This document shows positions 51,361-59,921 of a stretch of DNA of 64,000 bases, piece by piece. Below the pieces are notes generated by a model that saw only the letters and a program-made list of their open reading frames with translations, was not told the DNA's origin and did no database searches. Both the position numbers and the translations under genes were made by a program. Positions within the stretch are counted from its first letter, which is position 1. Each line of letters opens with the position of its first letter. Source of the DNA: JBFGCA01 sp041567315 (GTDB lineage Bacteria; Acidobacteriota; Thermoanaerobaculia; Multivoradales; JAHEKO01); the NCBI GenBank assembly GCA_041567315.1, contig JBFGCA010000006.1, forward strand, positions 1 to 64,000. Reading direction: 5' to 3'.

Positions 51361-51948
51361 CTAGCCGCCCGCCGCGGCCGGTTCGTCGAGGCGCGCGAAG
51401 GTCAGGCCGCGGGCGGCCGCGGCGGAGAGGAACGCGGGGAGCACGCGGGCTGTCTGATCGGGCCGGTTGCGGCGCCGGCGGCCGTCATGTAGGAGGATGA
51501 TCTCCCCGGGCCGGGTGCGGGAGAGCCGCGCGCCGATGGCCGGGGCCCGGCCCAGCGGCCCCCAGTCCACCCCGCTGAGGGTCCACAGCACCACGGTCTC
51601 GCCGAGCTCGCCGGCCGCCTCGAGCTGGGCGCGGCGGCGGCGGCCGTAGGGCGGGCGGAAGAAGCGCGACGCTTGGCCGGTGACGTCGGCGATCGCCTGG
51701 TGGCCGAGGAGCACCTGCCGGCGGGCCTCGGCCGCCGGGATCCGCCAGGGGTGACGATGGCTCCAGCTGTGGTTGGCGACCAGATGCCCGGCGGCCACCA
51801 GCCGACGGACCAGCTCGGGATGCTCGCGCACGGCGCGCCCGACGACGAAGAAGGAGGCCCTGACCCCGGCCGCCGCCAGCACGTCGAGGATGGCGGGCGT
51901 CGAGTGCGGGTCGGGTCCGTCGTCGAAGGTGAGACGGACCGGTCTCAC
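51361..51948 (-). CDS. polysaccharide deacetylase (NodB domain)
   Basis: 195 aa, a bare NodB homology domain: LTFDDGPDPHST (catalytic Asp and metal Asp), HSWSHRHP (H-x4-H metal ligands), FFRPPYGRR, and ILLHDGRRR near the end with the catalytic His. GTG start overlaps the upstream stop (GTGA). Without a signal peptide it appears cytoplasmic, unlike most peptidoglycan deacetylases, so an intracellular glycolipid or nucleotide-linked sugar is a possible substrate. Last gene of a three-gene overlapping operon. Confidence 0.9.
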   Translation of the reverse strand: MRPVRLTFDDGPDPHSTPAILDVLAAAGVRASFFVVGRAVREHPELVRRLVAAGHLVANHSWSHRHPWRIPAAEARRQVLLGHQAIADVTGQASRFFRPPYGRRRRAQLEAAGELGETVVLWTLSGVDWGPLGRAPAIGARLSRTRPGEIILLHDGRRRRNRPDQTARVLPAFLSAAAARGLTFARLDEPAAAGG

Positions 51949-52535
51949 GCCGCCGGCTCGCGGAATCGCTTGAGAGGCACGCGACCGCCTGCGAAGTGGT
52001 CGAGGAGCCGACGGCGGCTGAGCCAGAAGCGGTGGGGCTGCAGGCGGTCCGCCTCGCGGGCCGCGCCCTCGGGATGGAACGCCCACAGCAGCAGCCGGAA
52101 GTGCCAGCGCAGTCGCCAGGCCCGCCACCCCGGCGGCAACGGCTCGATCTCGAACCCCAGCATCCTGCCGTGGGGTGGAATCCAGCTCACCCCCTCGAAG
52201 CCCTGGACGGCGGCCAGGGCAGGGTCGGTCTCGACCCGTCGGGCGAGCTCGGCGAGCGACCCGAGCAGCAGCTTGGCGAAGCGGAAGGCGCGCGCCCTGC
52301 CCTCATCCCCGATCAGCAGCCGCCGGTTGTCGAGGTGGAGACGGCCGACCGGATCGCCAGGCCCGAGCCGGGTGCCGTCGGCCAGCTCGCGCGCCGGCCC
52401 GTGATGGCGGTCCAGCTCCAGGCGCAGGAACTCGCCCACCGGCTCTACCCGGTGCCACCGGTCGTACAGCCGGTCGAAGGCCTGGTAGACGGCCCCTAGC
52501 AACCGCAGCGGCAGGTTCGACAACCGCTTTCCCAT
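51945..52535 (-). CDS. YkoP-like protein
   Basis: 196 aa. MGKRLSNLPLRLLGAVYQAFDRLYDRWHRVEPVGEFLRLELDRHHGPARELADGT, then DPVGRLHLDNRRL and FEGVSWIPPHGRMLGFEIEPLPPG. It resembles the YkoP-like proteins that sit beside MGDG-synthase-type glycosyltransferases and polysaccharide deacetylases, from memory the Bacillus ykoN/ykoP neighbourhood. No enzyme motif is recognised. ATG 52535 fits the family; a GTG within the MITE half-copy upstream is in frame but has no ribosome site. Confidence 0.65.
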   Translation of the reverse strand: MGKRLSNLPLRLLGAVYQAFDRLYDRWHRVEPVGEFLRLELDRHHGPARELADGTRLGPGDPVGRLHLDNRRLLIGDEGRARAFRFAKLLLGSLAELARRVETDPALAAVQGFEGVSWIPPHGRMLGFEIEPLPPGWRAWRLRWHFRLLLWAFHPEGAAREADRLQPHRFWLSRRRLLDHFAGGRVPLKRFREPAA

Positions 52536-52556
52536 CTGGTCGGCGCCGCCCCTCCC

Positions 52557-52578
52557 GGCTTCCACCACGGACTCCTAG
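52557..52578. mobile_element. solo terminal repeat of MITE family 1
   Basis: Only the right terminus is present: GGCTTCCACCACGGACTCC followed by TAG. No matching left arm within 100 bp. The CTAG supplies the stop codon of the glycosyltransferase gene on the minus strand. Confidence 0.75.
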
Positions 52579-53909
52579 CGGGCGGCCAGCTCTGGTGCCC
52601 TCTCCGTGGCCGGCCCCGGGGCCAGCCCGCGGACCAGGCCGGCGACCCGGGCCGCGGCGTCGCGGCAGCCGTGGTCCCAGGCGCGCTGCTGTGCCTCCTC
52701 CAACCGCGGTCGGGAGCCGAACAGCTCGGCCAGCCGCTCGCGAAGGGCCTCCGGGCGCACCAGTCCGCCCAGACCGCGGCTCTCCAGGTAGCGCACGTTG
52801 AAGCCCTCCTGGCCGCCCAGCGAGCAGCAGGCCAGGAAAGGCCGGCCGCAGGCCAGCGCCTCGGCCACCGACAGGCCGCCCGGCTTGCCGACTACGACGT
52901 CGGCGGCACGCAGCAGGCTGGGCATCTCGGTGGTCCAGGCCAGCACCTTGAGCCGTTCGGGGCGGCGCTCGACGATCGAATCGAGGCTGCGCCGCACGGC
53001 TTCGGGCGCGTGTCCCGCCAGCACCACGACCTGGTAGCCGAGCTCGTCCGCCGCCAGCTCGCGCAGCGCCCGCACGACGCCGATGCCGTAGCCGCCGCCG
53101 GTGACCAGGACGGTCGGCCGCTCGGGGTCGAGCCCGAGGGCGCGGCGGCCGTCGCGCGGCGGCGGCGGGGCGGCGAACTCGGGCATCAGCGGGATGCCGG
53201 TGACGTGCACGCTGGCCGCCGGCGCCCCGCGCTCGGCGAGCTCGCGTGCCACCTCCTCGGTGCCGACGCAGTAGTGGTCGATCGACGGCTGCACCCAGAA
53301 GCCGTGCGCCCCGAAATCGGTCGTCACCGCCACCGCCGGGATCGAGCGGTAGCCGTTGAGGCGCTTGAGGAAGGTGAGCAGCGCCGCCAGGTTGACCTGG
53401 GTGGCGACCACCACCTGGGGCTCGAAGGCCGCCAGCTCGCTCTTGAGCCGCCGCACCAGCAGCTTGCGGATCCAGGCCAGCAGCCCCTGCCGGATCAGCT
53501 TCTCGGAGCGCGGCGAGCGAGTGGTCAAGGTCGACAGCAGGGTGACGAACAGCGCCTCGTCCAGGGACTCGCTCTTGGGCGAGAACCACCCCCGGTTGTC
53601 GGGGAAGTGGGTCTTCTGGAAGCGCCGGAGCACGTCGCGCACCGCGGTCGGGATACTGCCCTCCTCGAGCATCTCCCGCCAGTCGTCCCAGTCGCGGTGG
53701 TAGAGGCTCTCGTAGAGCGCGGGTTCGCCGGTCACCAGGTCGATGTAGCCCGTCTTGAGGGCGTCGGCGACCTTGGCGTCCATCAGCTCCCACAGGTCCA
53801 GCACGTGGACCCGGACCGAGGAGTCGTCGCCGGCGAGCGCCAGCCCGACCGCCTGGGCGGCCCGGGTATGCCCGTTGCCGAGCCCCGAGGTCAGGAAGAG
53901 GACCCGCAT
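52575..53909 (-). CDS. MGDG-synthase/UgtP-type glycosyltransferase
   Basis: 444 aa, GT-B fold, GT28-like. N-terminal LFLTSGLGNGHTRAAQAV is the acceptor-lipid glycine loop of diacylglycerol glycosyltransferases; C-terminal TVLVTGGGYGIGVVRAL and ADVVVGKPGGLSVAEALACGRPFL form the sugar-nucleotide site. It likely adds a sugar to a membrane lipid. ATG 53909 aligns with the family start; earlier in-frame codons have no ribosome site. Its TAG stop is the CTAG of a solo MITE terminus, which also separates it from the YkoP-like gene by about 40 bases. Confidence 0.88.
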   Translation of the reverse strand: MRVLFLTSGLGNGHTRAAQAVGLALAGDDSSVRVHVLDLWELMDAKVADALKTGYIDLVTGEPALYESLYHRDWDDWREMLEEGSIPTAVRDVLRRFQKTHFPDNRGWFSPKSESLDEALFVTLLSTLTTRSPRSEKLIRQGLLAWIRKLLVRRLKSELAAFEPQVVVATQVNLAALLTFLKRLNGYRSIPAVAVTTDFGAHGFWVQPSIDHYCVGTEEVARELAERGAPAASVHVTGIPLMPEFAAPPPPRDGRRALGLDPERPTVLVTGGGYGIGVVRALRELAADELGYQVVVLAGHAPEAVRRSLDSIVERRPERLKVLAWTTEMPSLLRAADVVVGKPGGLSVAEALACGRPFLACCSLGGQEGFNVRYLESRGLGGLVRPEALRERLAELFGSRPRLEEAQQRAWDHGCRDAAARVAGLVRGLAPGPATERAPELAAR

Positions 53910-54065
53910 CCCCGAGGCCCGGGGCGCATGCCGACCGCCGTGATCGTCCACCCTCTCCATCGCTCGCCGCCCGCAGCGTCCCGCCGCGTCGCCGGCTGGC
54001 AGGCCCGGCCGCGGCCGGCGGGAGCCCCGTCCTGTGCGGGGCGGCTCTGGCTGCGGGGGGTCAGT

Positions 54066-54113
54066 CTAGCAAGTCCGTGGTGGAAGTCGGGCGGACGTCC
54101 ACCGTGGGCTGCT
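54066..54113. mobile_element. degenerate short copy of MITE family 1
   Basis: Left CTAGCAAGTCCGTGGTGGAA (54066-54085) is well kept; the right arm (54094-54110) reads GACGTCCACCGTGGG, one substitution and a two-base loss from consensus, and its end is CTGCTGG instead of CTGCTAG. It lies between two minus-strand genes. Confidence 0.7.
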
Positions 54114-54160
54114 GGCAGGCTGTGGGAGGTCCGGCCGGCGCCGGGGCGCGGGCGCCCGGC

Positions 54161-55711
54161 TCAGGAGAAGACGCGCAAGAAGAGGCCGAGGACCCTGCGG
54201 ACCAGCGGGGTCAGCTTGCCGCGGCGCCAGGTGTCGGCGGCCCGCTTGATGACCTCGATCTGGGTGGGGTAGGGGTGGATGGTGGTGGCCAGCTTGGAGA
54301 GGCCGACCTGGTGGGTGACCGCCAGGCACAGCTCGCCGAGCATCTCGCCGGCGTGGTCGGCCACCAGGGTGGCGCCCAGGACGCGGTCCTTGCCGCGCTG
54401 AACGTGGAGCCGCAGGAAGCCCTCGTCGGCGCCGTCGAGCACCGCCCGGTCGACGTCGGCGAGCGGGATGGTGAGGGTGTCGACCTCGAAGCCCTGCTGG
54501 CGGGCCTCCTTCTCGTACATCCCCACGTGGGCGATCTCGGGGCTAGTGTAGGTGCACCAGGGCACCACCAGGTCGCTGGCCTTGGCGCGCCCGAAGAACA
54601 GCGCGTTCTGGATGGCGATGCGGGCCAGCGCGTCGGCCACGTGGGTGAACTTGTACTTGGAAGCGACGTCGCCGACGGCGTAGATCCGCGGGTTGGTGGT
54701 GCGCAGCCGGTCGTCGATCCGCACCCCCTGGCGGTCGAACTCGACCCCGGCCGCCTCGAGCCCCAGCCCTTCGACGTTGGGGGCGCGGCCGACCGCCACC
54801 AGCAGCCGGTCGACGGTGGCGCTTTGCGAGCGGCCGCCGTCGCGCGCGAACTGGAGGGTCAGCTCCCCGCCGGCGGGCTCGACGCGCTCGACCTTGACCC
54901 CCAGCTCGAGCTTGACCCCGTCGTCGAGCATCGCCTGCTGGACGATGGCGGCGGCGTCGGCGTCCTCCCGCACCAGCACGTGCGGGGCCATGTCGAAGAG
55001 GGTGACCTCGCTGCCCAGCCGGGCGAAGGACTGGGACAGCTCGCAACCGATCGGTCCGCCGCCGATGACCCCGAAGCGGCGCGGCCGCTCGGTCAGCGTG
55101 AACACCGTCTCGTTGGTCAGATAGCAGCCCTCGTCGCAGCCGGGGATGGGCGGCGCCACCGGCCGGGCGCCGGTGGCGACGACCGCCCGCCGGAAGTGGA
55201 GGCGGCGACCGTCGACCTCGACCGCGTCGGGGGCCACGAAGCGTCCCTCGCCGAGAAAGACGTCGACCCCGAGGCCGCGGAAGCGCTCGACGCTGTCGTG
55301 GCGGCTGATCACCGCCCGCAGCCGGCGCATGCGCTCCATGGCGGCGGCGAAATCGCCGTCGCCGGCGGCCGCCGGCCCCCCGTAGGCGCCCGCCGCGCCG
55401 CGAGCGTCCCGCCAGGCGCGGGCGGCGCGGATGATGCCCTTCGACGGCACGCAGCCGTAGTTGAGACAGTCGCCGCCCATCAGCCGCCGCTCGACCAGCG
55501 CCACCCGGGCGCCGAGCCCGGCCGCGCCGGCCGCCGACACCAGTCCGGCGGTGCCGGCACCGACCACCACCAGGTGATAGCGGCCGGCGGGCTGCGGGTT
55601 GACCCAGTGCTCGGGGTGGACGTTGTCGAGCAGCCCGCGGTTGTGCTCGTCGAGCGGCTGGACCAGCTCCAGCAGCTCGGGATCGAGCGCCGGAGTCCCG
55701 AGATCAGACAT
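54161..55711 (-). CDS. mercuric-reductase-like FAD/NAD(P) disulfide oxidoreductase
   Basis: 516 aa. After a ~40-residue extension come VVVGAGTAGLVSAAGAAGLG (FAD), the redox pair GGDCLNYGCVPSKG, VIGGGPIGCELSQSFARLG (NAD(P)), YAVGDVASKYKFTHVADA, and the dimer-domain HPYPTQIE with the active His. It lacks the C-terminal CC and the N-terminal HMA domain of true mercuric reductase. Such proteins are regularly found next to TVP38/TMEM64 membrane proteins, as here with an 8-base gene overlap; the physiological substrate is unknown. Confidence 0.88.
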   Translation of the reverse strand: MSDLGTPALDPELLELVQPLDEHNRGLLDNVHPEHWVNPQPAGRYHLVVVGAGTAGLVSAAGAAGLGARVALVERRLMGGDCLNYGCVPSKGIIRAARAWRDARGAAGAYGGPAAAGDGDFAAAMERMRRLRAVISRHDSVERFRGLGVDVFLGEGRFVAPDAVEVDGRRLHFRRAVVATGARPVAPPIPGCDEGCYLTNETVFTLTERPRRFGVIGGGPIGCELSQSFARLGSEVTLFDMAPHVLVREDADAAAIVQQAMLDDGVKLELGVKVERVEPAGGELTLQFARDGGRSQSATVDRLLVAVGRAPNVEGLGLEAAGVEFDRQGVRIDDRLRTTNPRIYAVGDVASKYKFTHVADALARIAIQNALFFGRAKASDLVVPWCTYTSPEIAHVGMYEKEARQQGFEVDTLTIPLADVDRAVLDGADEGFLRLHVQRGKDRVLGATLVADHAGEMLGELCLAVTHQVGLSKLATTIHPYPTQIEVIKRAADTWRRGKLTPLVRRVLGLFLRVFS

Positions 55712-56444
55712 CGTCCACCTCCTGTTTGAGCGCCCGGGCGGCGATGCGGGTGACGATGGCGGTGACCAGCACCGTGGCCACCAGACCGACCCCCAGCAGC
55801 GCCCAGTCGCCGGCGCCGCGCTCCACGGTGGCGCCGCCGGCCACCGCCGCCAGGCTGCCCAGCGCCTTGCCGTAGTAGACGTAGAGGAAGGTCCCGGGGA
55901 GCATGCCGAAGGCGGCCAGCATGTAGTCGGCGAAGCGCACCCGGGTGAGCCCCAGCGCGTAGTTGAGCAGGTTGTAGGGGAAGGCCGGCGAGAGCCGCAG
56001 CAGGAAGACGATCTTGAGCCCCTGCTCGCCGACCGCCCGGTCGATGGCCCCGAAGCGGGGCGTCCGCTGGAGCCGCCGCTCGACGGCGCCGCGGGCCAGG
56101 TAGCGGGCGATCAGGAAGGCCAGGCCCGAGCCCAAAGTGGCGCCCAGGAACACGAACAAGGTGCCGCGCGCCAGCCCGAAGATGGCGCCGGCCGCCAGGG
56201 TGAGGACCGAGCCCGGGATGAAGGCGACGGTGGCCACCGCGTACCCCAGCACGAAGACCAGCGGACCCCAGACGCCGAGGCCGTCGACCCAGCCGGCGAA
56301 CTGCGGCACGTAGCCCCCGAGCCGCCGCCCGAGGTACAGCAGCAGGGCGACGGCGGCGACGGCCGCCACCAGCTTGAGGACGGCCGCCAGGCGGCGCTTT
56401 GCGGGGTCGGCGGCCGGCGCCGCCGGCGAGGGGGTCTCGGTCAT
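55704..56444 (-). CDS. TVP38/TMEM64 (DedA-like) membrane protein
   Basis: 246 aa, about 5-6 membrane segments. FIPGSVLTLAAGAIFGLARGTLFVFLGATLGSGLAFLIARYLAR and LLRLSPAFPYNLLNYALGLTRVRFADYMLAAFGMLPGTFLYVYYGKALGS are the SNARE-associated/DedA core. Its stop overlaps the start of the disulfide oxidoreductase, so the two are coupled and may act together on a membrane substrate. Confidence 0.9.
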   Translation of the reverse strand: MTETPSPAAPAADPAKRRLAAVLKLVAAVAAVALLLYLGRRLGGYVPQFAGWVDGLGVWGPLVFVLGYAVATVAFIPGSVLTLAAGAIFGLARGTLFVFLGATLGSGLAFLIARYLARGAVERRLQRTPRFGAIDRAVGEQGLKIVFLLRLSPAFPYNLLNYALGLTRVRFADYMLAAFGMLPGTFLYVYYGKALGSLAAVAGGATVERGAGDWALLGVGLVATVLVTAIVTRIAARALKQEVDDV

Positions 56445-56550
56445 CTCGGGGTGACTCGGATCGGGGCGGGCGGTCCGGCTCCCTCCTCCGCCCGCCGGGA
56501 AGCTACGCGCCCGCCGCCGGCCCGGTTCTGTGGCCGGGAACGAGTGGCGA

Positions 56551-56886
56551 CTAGGCCGCGGCCCAGAGGGCGGCGGCCAGCAGGGTCCCTCCGAGGCCGG
56601 CGAACATGCCGGCCACCGCCGCCAGGTTGCCCCAGATGGTGCCCTCCTTGGCGGTCTTGCCGAGCAGCATCAGACAGCCCATCGAGACGGTGAGCTGGAC
56701 CGCCACGAAGATTCCCGTGAGACCGCCGGGGATGGCCGAGCCGGGCGGCTGCGTCTGCGCGATCCTCCAGTTGAAGGCGGCCGCCACCAGACCGGCCACC
56801 AGCAGGCCGGCGGTCACCAGATCCCAGAGCCTGGGCCGGGGCAGGTCGAGCTCGAGCGAGGTCAGTTTCGAGGCCAGTCCTGCCAT
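56551..56886 (-). CDS. small membrane protein, unknown
   Basis: 111 aa with three membrane segments (about 20-38, 56-75, 84-108). Strong ribosome site GGAGGAG seven bases before ATG. No family recognised. It is divergent from glnA; the ~190 bp between them hold the glnA promoter and an operator-like inverted repeat, which could serve both genes. Confidence 0.75.
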   Translation of the reverse strand: MAGLASKLTSLELDLPRPRLWDLVTAGLLVAGLVAAAFNWRIAQTQPPGSAIPGGLTGIFVAVQLTVSMGCLMLLGKTAKEGTIWGNLAAVAGMFAGLGGTLLAAALWAAA

Positions 56887-56974
56887 CGGGTCTCTCCTCC
56901 GCGGCCGGCGAGAAGGCCGAGATGCTAGCACAGGCCGGGGCGGGGACGTGGATCTGGGGGTGTACCCCGGAATC

Positions 56975-57010
56975 GTGCACATTGACCATGATTTTGCAGT
57001 CAATTTGCAC
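56975..57010. promoter_or_regulatory. operator-like inverted repeat upstream of glnA
   Basis: GTGCACATTGAC (56975-56986) and GTCAATTTGCAC (56999-57010) are complementary at 11 of 12 positions with a 12-base spacer. It ends 7 bases before the -35 of the glnA promoter, the usual place for an activator, or for a repressor working on the upstream gene. The half-site contains TGCAC as in NtrC sites, but the spacing is not that of an NtrC dimer site. Confidence 0.55.
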
Positions 57011-57017
57011 GAAAGGC

Positions 57018-57046
57018 TTGCCAGGAAGAGGAAACTGCTGTACGTT
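57018..57046 (+). promoter_or_regulatory. glnA promoter TTGCCA-N17-TACGTT
   Basis: TTGCCA (57018-57023) and TACGTT (57041-57046) are 17 bases apart; the leader to the GTG start would be about 25 bases and contains the ribosome site GGAGGG. Confidence 0.6.
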
Positions 57047-57077
57047 CCCGCGAAATGACGTCCAAATGGAGGGCAAC

Positions 57078-58409
57078 GTGACGACCAAGGCCGAGATCCT
57101 GAAGACCGTCGACCGGGAGAAGGTCCGCTTCCTCCGGCTGCAGTTCACCGACATCCTGGGAGCGCTCAAGAACGTCGAGGTGCCGCGCAGCCAGTTCTCC
57201 AAGGCGCTCGACGGGCAGATCCTCTTCGACGGCTCGTCGATCGAGGGCTTCGTGCGCATCGAGGAGTCGGACATGCTGCTGGTCCCGGACCTCGACACCT
57301 TCCGGGTCAACCCCTGGGTCAGCCCCGGCGGCACCCGGGTGGCGCGGCTGATCTGCGACATCCACCGCCCCGACGGCGAGGAGTTCGAGGGCTGCCCGCG
57401 GCTGGCGCTCAAGCGACAGGTGGCCAACGCGGCCCAGCTCGGCTACACGATGGTGGCGGGTCCGGAGGCCGAGTTCTTCCTGTTCCAGAAGGACTCGACC
57501 GGCGGCACTCGGGTCGAGACCCACGACGTCGGCGGCTATTTCGACCTGACGCCGGTGGACAAGGGCGAGGAGTGCCGCCGCGACGTGGTCAACGTGCTCG
57601 AGGCGATGGGCTTCGAGGTCGAGGCCGCCCACCACGAGGTGGCTCCCGGTCAGCACGAGATCGACTTCAAGTACGCGCCGGCGGTGGAGTGCGCCGACAA
57701 CGTGGCCACCTTCCGCTTCGTGGTCAAGAAGGTGGCCCTCGACCACGGCCTCCACGCCACCTTCATGCCCAAGCCGATCTTCGGGGTCAACGGCTCGGGG
57801 ATGCACACCCACCAGAGCCTGCTCAACCGCCAGAAGCGCAACGCCTTCTACGACGCCCGCGCCGAGTGGCAGCTCTCCAAGGTGGCGCTGGGCTACATCG
57901 GCGGCATCCTCAAGCACGCCAAGGCGTTCGTGGCGGTGACCAACCCGCTGGTCAACTCCTACAAGCGGCTGGTCCCGGGCTACGAGGCGCCCACCAACAT
58001 CGCCTGGTCGGAGCGCAACCGCTCGCCGCTGGTCCGGGTGCCGGCCAAGCGCAAGATGTCCACCCGCTGCGAGGTGCGGATCCCCGATCCGGCCTGCAAT
58101 CCCTATCTGGCGCTGACCGTCATGCTGGCCGCCGGACTCGACGGCGTCACCAGCGAGCTCGACCCCGGGCCGCCGGTCAACAAGAACATCTTCGCCATGA
58201 GCCAGCGCGAGAAGCGCCGGCTGAAGATCGACGAGCTGCCGTCCGACCTGTCGCTGGCGCTCGATCACCTGGAGAAGAGCGCCGTCGTCAAGGAGGCCCT
58301 GGGCGAGCACATCTACCGGCACTTCGTGCGCGCCAAGCGGCAGGAGTGGCACGACTATCTGGCCCACGTCCATCCGTGGGAGCGGGCGCGCTACCTGGAG
58401 AGCTATTGA
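57078..58409 (+). CDS. glnA: glutamine synthetase, type I-alpha
   Basis: 443 aa. ATP-dependent ammonia assimilation into glutamine. Beta-grasp domain LRLQFTDILGALKNVEVP, LFDGSSIEGFVRI, metal and ATP residues in GPEAEFFLF, HHEVAPGQHEID and NGSGMHTHQSL, and ERNRSPLVRVPA. The length and the segment KNIFAMSQREKRRLKIDELPSDLSLAL, lacking the NLYxLP adenylylation tyrosine, place it in GSI-alpha, which is controlled by feedback and transcription, not by GlnE. GTG with GGAGGG upstream; ATG 57066 in the ribosome site is in frame. Confidence 0.95.
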   Translation: MTTKAEILKTVDREKVRFLRLQFTDILGALKNVEVPRSQFSKALDGQILFDGSSIEGFVRIEESDMLLVPDLDTFRVNPWVSPGGTRVARLICDIHRPDGEEFEGCPRLALKRQVANAAQLGYTMVAGPEAEFFLFQKDSTGGTRVETHDVGGYFDLTPVDKGEECRRDVVNVLEAMGFEVEAAHHEVAPGQHEIDFKYAPAVECADNVATFRFVVKKVALDHGLHATFMPKPIFGVNGSGMHTHQSLLNRQKRNAFYDARAEWQLSKVALGYIGGILKHAKAFVAVTNPLVNSYKRLVPGYEAPTNIAWSERNRSPLVRVPAKRKMSTRCEVRIPDPACNPYLALTVMLAAGLDGVTSELDPGPPVNKNIFAMSQREKRRLKIDELPSDLSLALDHLEKSAVVKEALGEHIYRHFVRAKRQEWHDYLAHVHPWERARYLESY

Positions 58410-58421
58410 CGCCGTGGGAGG

Positions 58422-59822
58422 TCAGGCGCGGGGAGCGTCGGGCACGTAGTCGATCGGCAGGATGGCGAGACTGCCGTCGTCGCCGACGTCGACGGTCGAC
58501 TGGCGCACGTCGTGCTCGATGGCGCCGCCGGCGATGATGCTCTCCTCGATCATCACGTTGCGGCGCACCTCGTGCCGGTCCACCAGCTGGCGATCGCGGG
58601 CCGAGACCTCGAGGCCGTCGTCCCCGAAGTACGAGTAGCGCTCCCAGAGCACCGCGTGGCGGATCTCGACCCCGCTCTGGACGATCCAGCCGTCGCCGAT
58701 CACCGCATACGGCCCCAGCCGGGCGCCGGGCTCGACGATGCAGTGGTTGCCGATGATCACCGGCGGGCGGATCTCGACCCGCCCGAAGTCGATCGCCACG
58801 TCGGTCCCCAGGTAGCCCCAGGGCAGCTTCTCGTAGGGCAGGTCCAGGTCCAGCCGGCCGTCGAGGACCTCGCGGTTGACCTGCAGGTAGTCGCGCTTCT
58901 GACCGACGTCGTACCACTCGCCGTCGTACTGCAGGCCCCACAGCAGGTGGTCGCCCGGCAGCTTGAGGTAGGGGAGCTTGCCGAGCAGGGCGGGGAAGAC
59001 GTGCTTGCCGAAGTCGTAGAACGCCTCGTCGACGGTGGCGCCGGCCTCGGTGCGCAGCCCGTCGAGCGCCCGCACGAGGTCCATCTCGATCATGTAGATC
59101 GAGGCGTTGTTGAGGTTGCTGGGCGAGTCCGGGTCCTTCTCGTAGAAGGCCTTGACCTGCCCCGACCGCGACATCACCCCGCCGCGCGTCTCGGGCCGCT
59201 CGAACTCGACCGTGCCGTAGTCCCGGCGCCGCTCCCAGGCCACCGGCACCACCACCATGGTGAAGGCGGCGCCGACCCGGCGGTGGACGTCGTACATCTC
59301 CTCGAGCAGCTCGGGACCGAAGTTGGTGACGATGTCGGCGCTGGGCACGATGACCGTCGACCCCTGGAAGGGGTCGCCCCGCCGCTCGTCGCCGTCGGTC
59401 GGCAACAGCTTGGCCTCCCGGCCCAGCACCTGCTTGCAGACCCCGCCAAAGGTGCCGCTGGGTTGGGCCTCCTCGACGAAGCGGATGCGGGCGCCGAAGC
59501 GGGTGCCGTCCTGGAAGTACCGCCTGATGGTCTCGCCCAGCACGCAGAGGTTCATCGACATCTCGGCGATGCCCGACTGCACCAGCCGCCGCACCCAGAT
59601 CTCGGCCATCCGCACCTTGCCGCCCAGCGGAAACAGCGGCTTGGGCAGATGCCGGGCGGTCAGCGGGTCCATCCGCCTGCCCAGGCCGGCCGCCAGGATG
59701 GCCCCGGTCAGCCGGTCGCGCACCCCCCGCCGGTGGGTCCAACTGCCGGCCCAGAACTCCGGCTCGAAGGCGATGGGCAAGAGGTGGGTTCCTCGCGGTC
59801 GCGGCGCGGGGCAGGCTACCAC
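58422..59822 (-). CDS. sugar-phosphate nucleotidyltransferase with left-handed beta-helix tail
   Basis: Up to 466 aa. GT-A nucleotidyltransferase domain (about 40-310): AILAAGLGRRMDPLTARHLPKPLFPLGG (nucleotide-binding loop and Lys), SADIVTNFGPELL, ASIYMIEMDLV, WYDVGQKRDYLQVNREVL. A beta-helix of hexapeptide repeats follows (about 340-450: VIIGNHCIVEPGARLGPYAVIGDGWIVQSGVEI). It makes an NDP-sugar for cell-envelope polymers. Start uncertain: GTG 59822, TTG 59780 (GAGGA before it) and a GTG just before VRDRLTGAILAAG are all in frame. Confidence 0.85.
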   Translation of the reverse strand: MVACPAPRPRGTHLLPIAFEPEFWAGSWTHRRGVRDRLTGAILAAGLGRRMDPLTARHLPKPLFPLGGKVRMAEIWVRRLVQSGIAEMSMNLCVLGETIRRYFQDGTRFGARIRFVEEAQPSGTFGGVCKQVLGREAKLLPTDGDERRGDPFQGSTVIVPSADIVTNFGPELLEEMYDVHRRVGAAFTMVVVPVAWERRRDYGTVEFERPETRGGVMSRSGQVKAFYEKDPDSPSNLNNASIYMIEMDLVRALDGLRTEAGATVDEAFYDFGKHVFPALLGKLPYLKLPGDHLLWGLQYDGEWYDVGQKRDYLQVNREVLDGRLDLDLPYEKLPWGYLGTDVAIDFGRVEIRPPVIIGNHCIVEPGARLGPYAVIGDGWIVQSGVEIRHAVLWERYSYFGDDGLEVSARDRQLVDRHEVRRNVMIEESIIAGGAIEHDVRQSTVDVGDDGSLAILPIDYVPDAPRA

Positions 59823-59885
59823 GGCGGGACGCGAGGCCCGGGGGCCGCCGCCGGGCGCCGGACCCTCGTGTACGATGGGCCGGCA

Positions 59886-59921
59886 ATGGGCAGCGGCAGC
59901 CGCCGGCGGTGCGGGCCGTGA
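59886..59921 (+). CDS. putative 11-aa leader peptide coupled to uppP
   Basis: TACGAT (59871-59876) is followed 9 bases later by ATG for MGSGSRRRCGP; its TGA overlaps the uppP GTG (GTGA). There is no ribosome site for uppP, so ribosomes finishing this peptide could restart at uppP. A chance ORF cannot be excluded. Confidence 0.35.
   Translation: MGSGSRRRCGP

Noticed and set aside
54161..55711. Mercuric reductase (merA)
   Set aside because: The redox CxxxxC is present but the C-terminal cysteine pair and HMA domain are absent and no other mer gene is nearby.
57004..57022. TTGCACG...TTGC as a sigma54 promoter for glnA
   Set aside because: The distance between the two elements is two bases too long and the GG of the -24 box is absent; a 17-bp-spaced sigma70-type promoter fits better.
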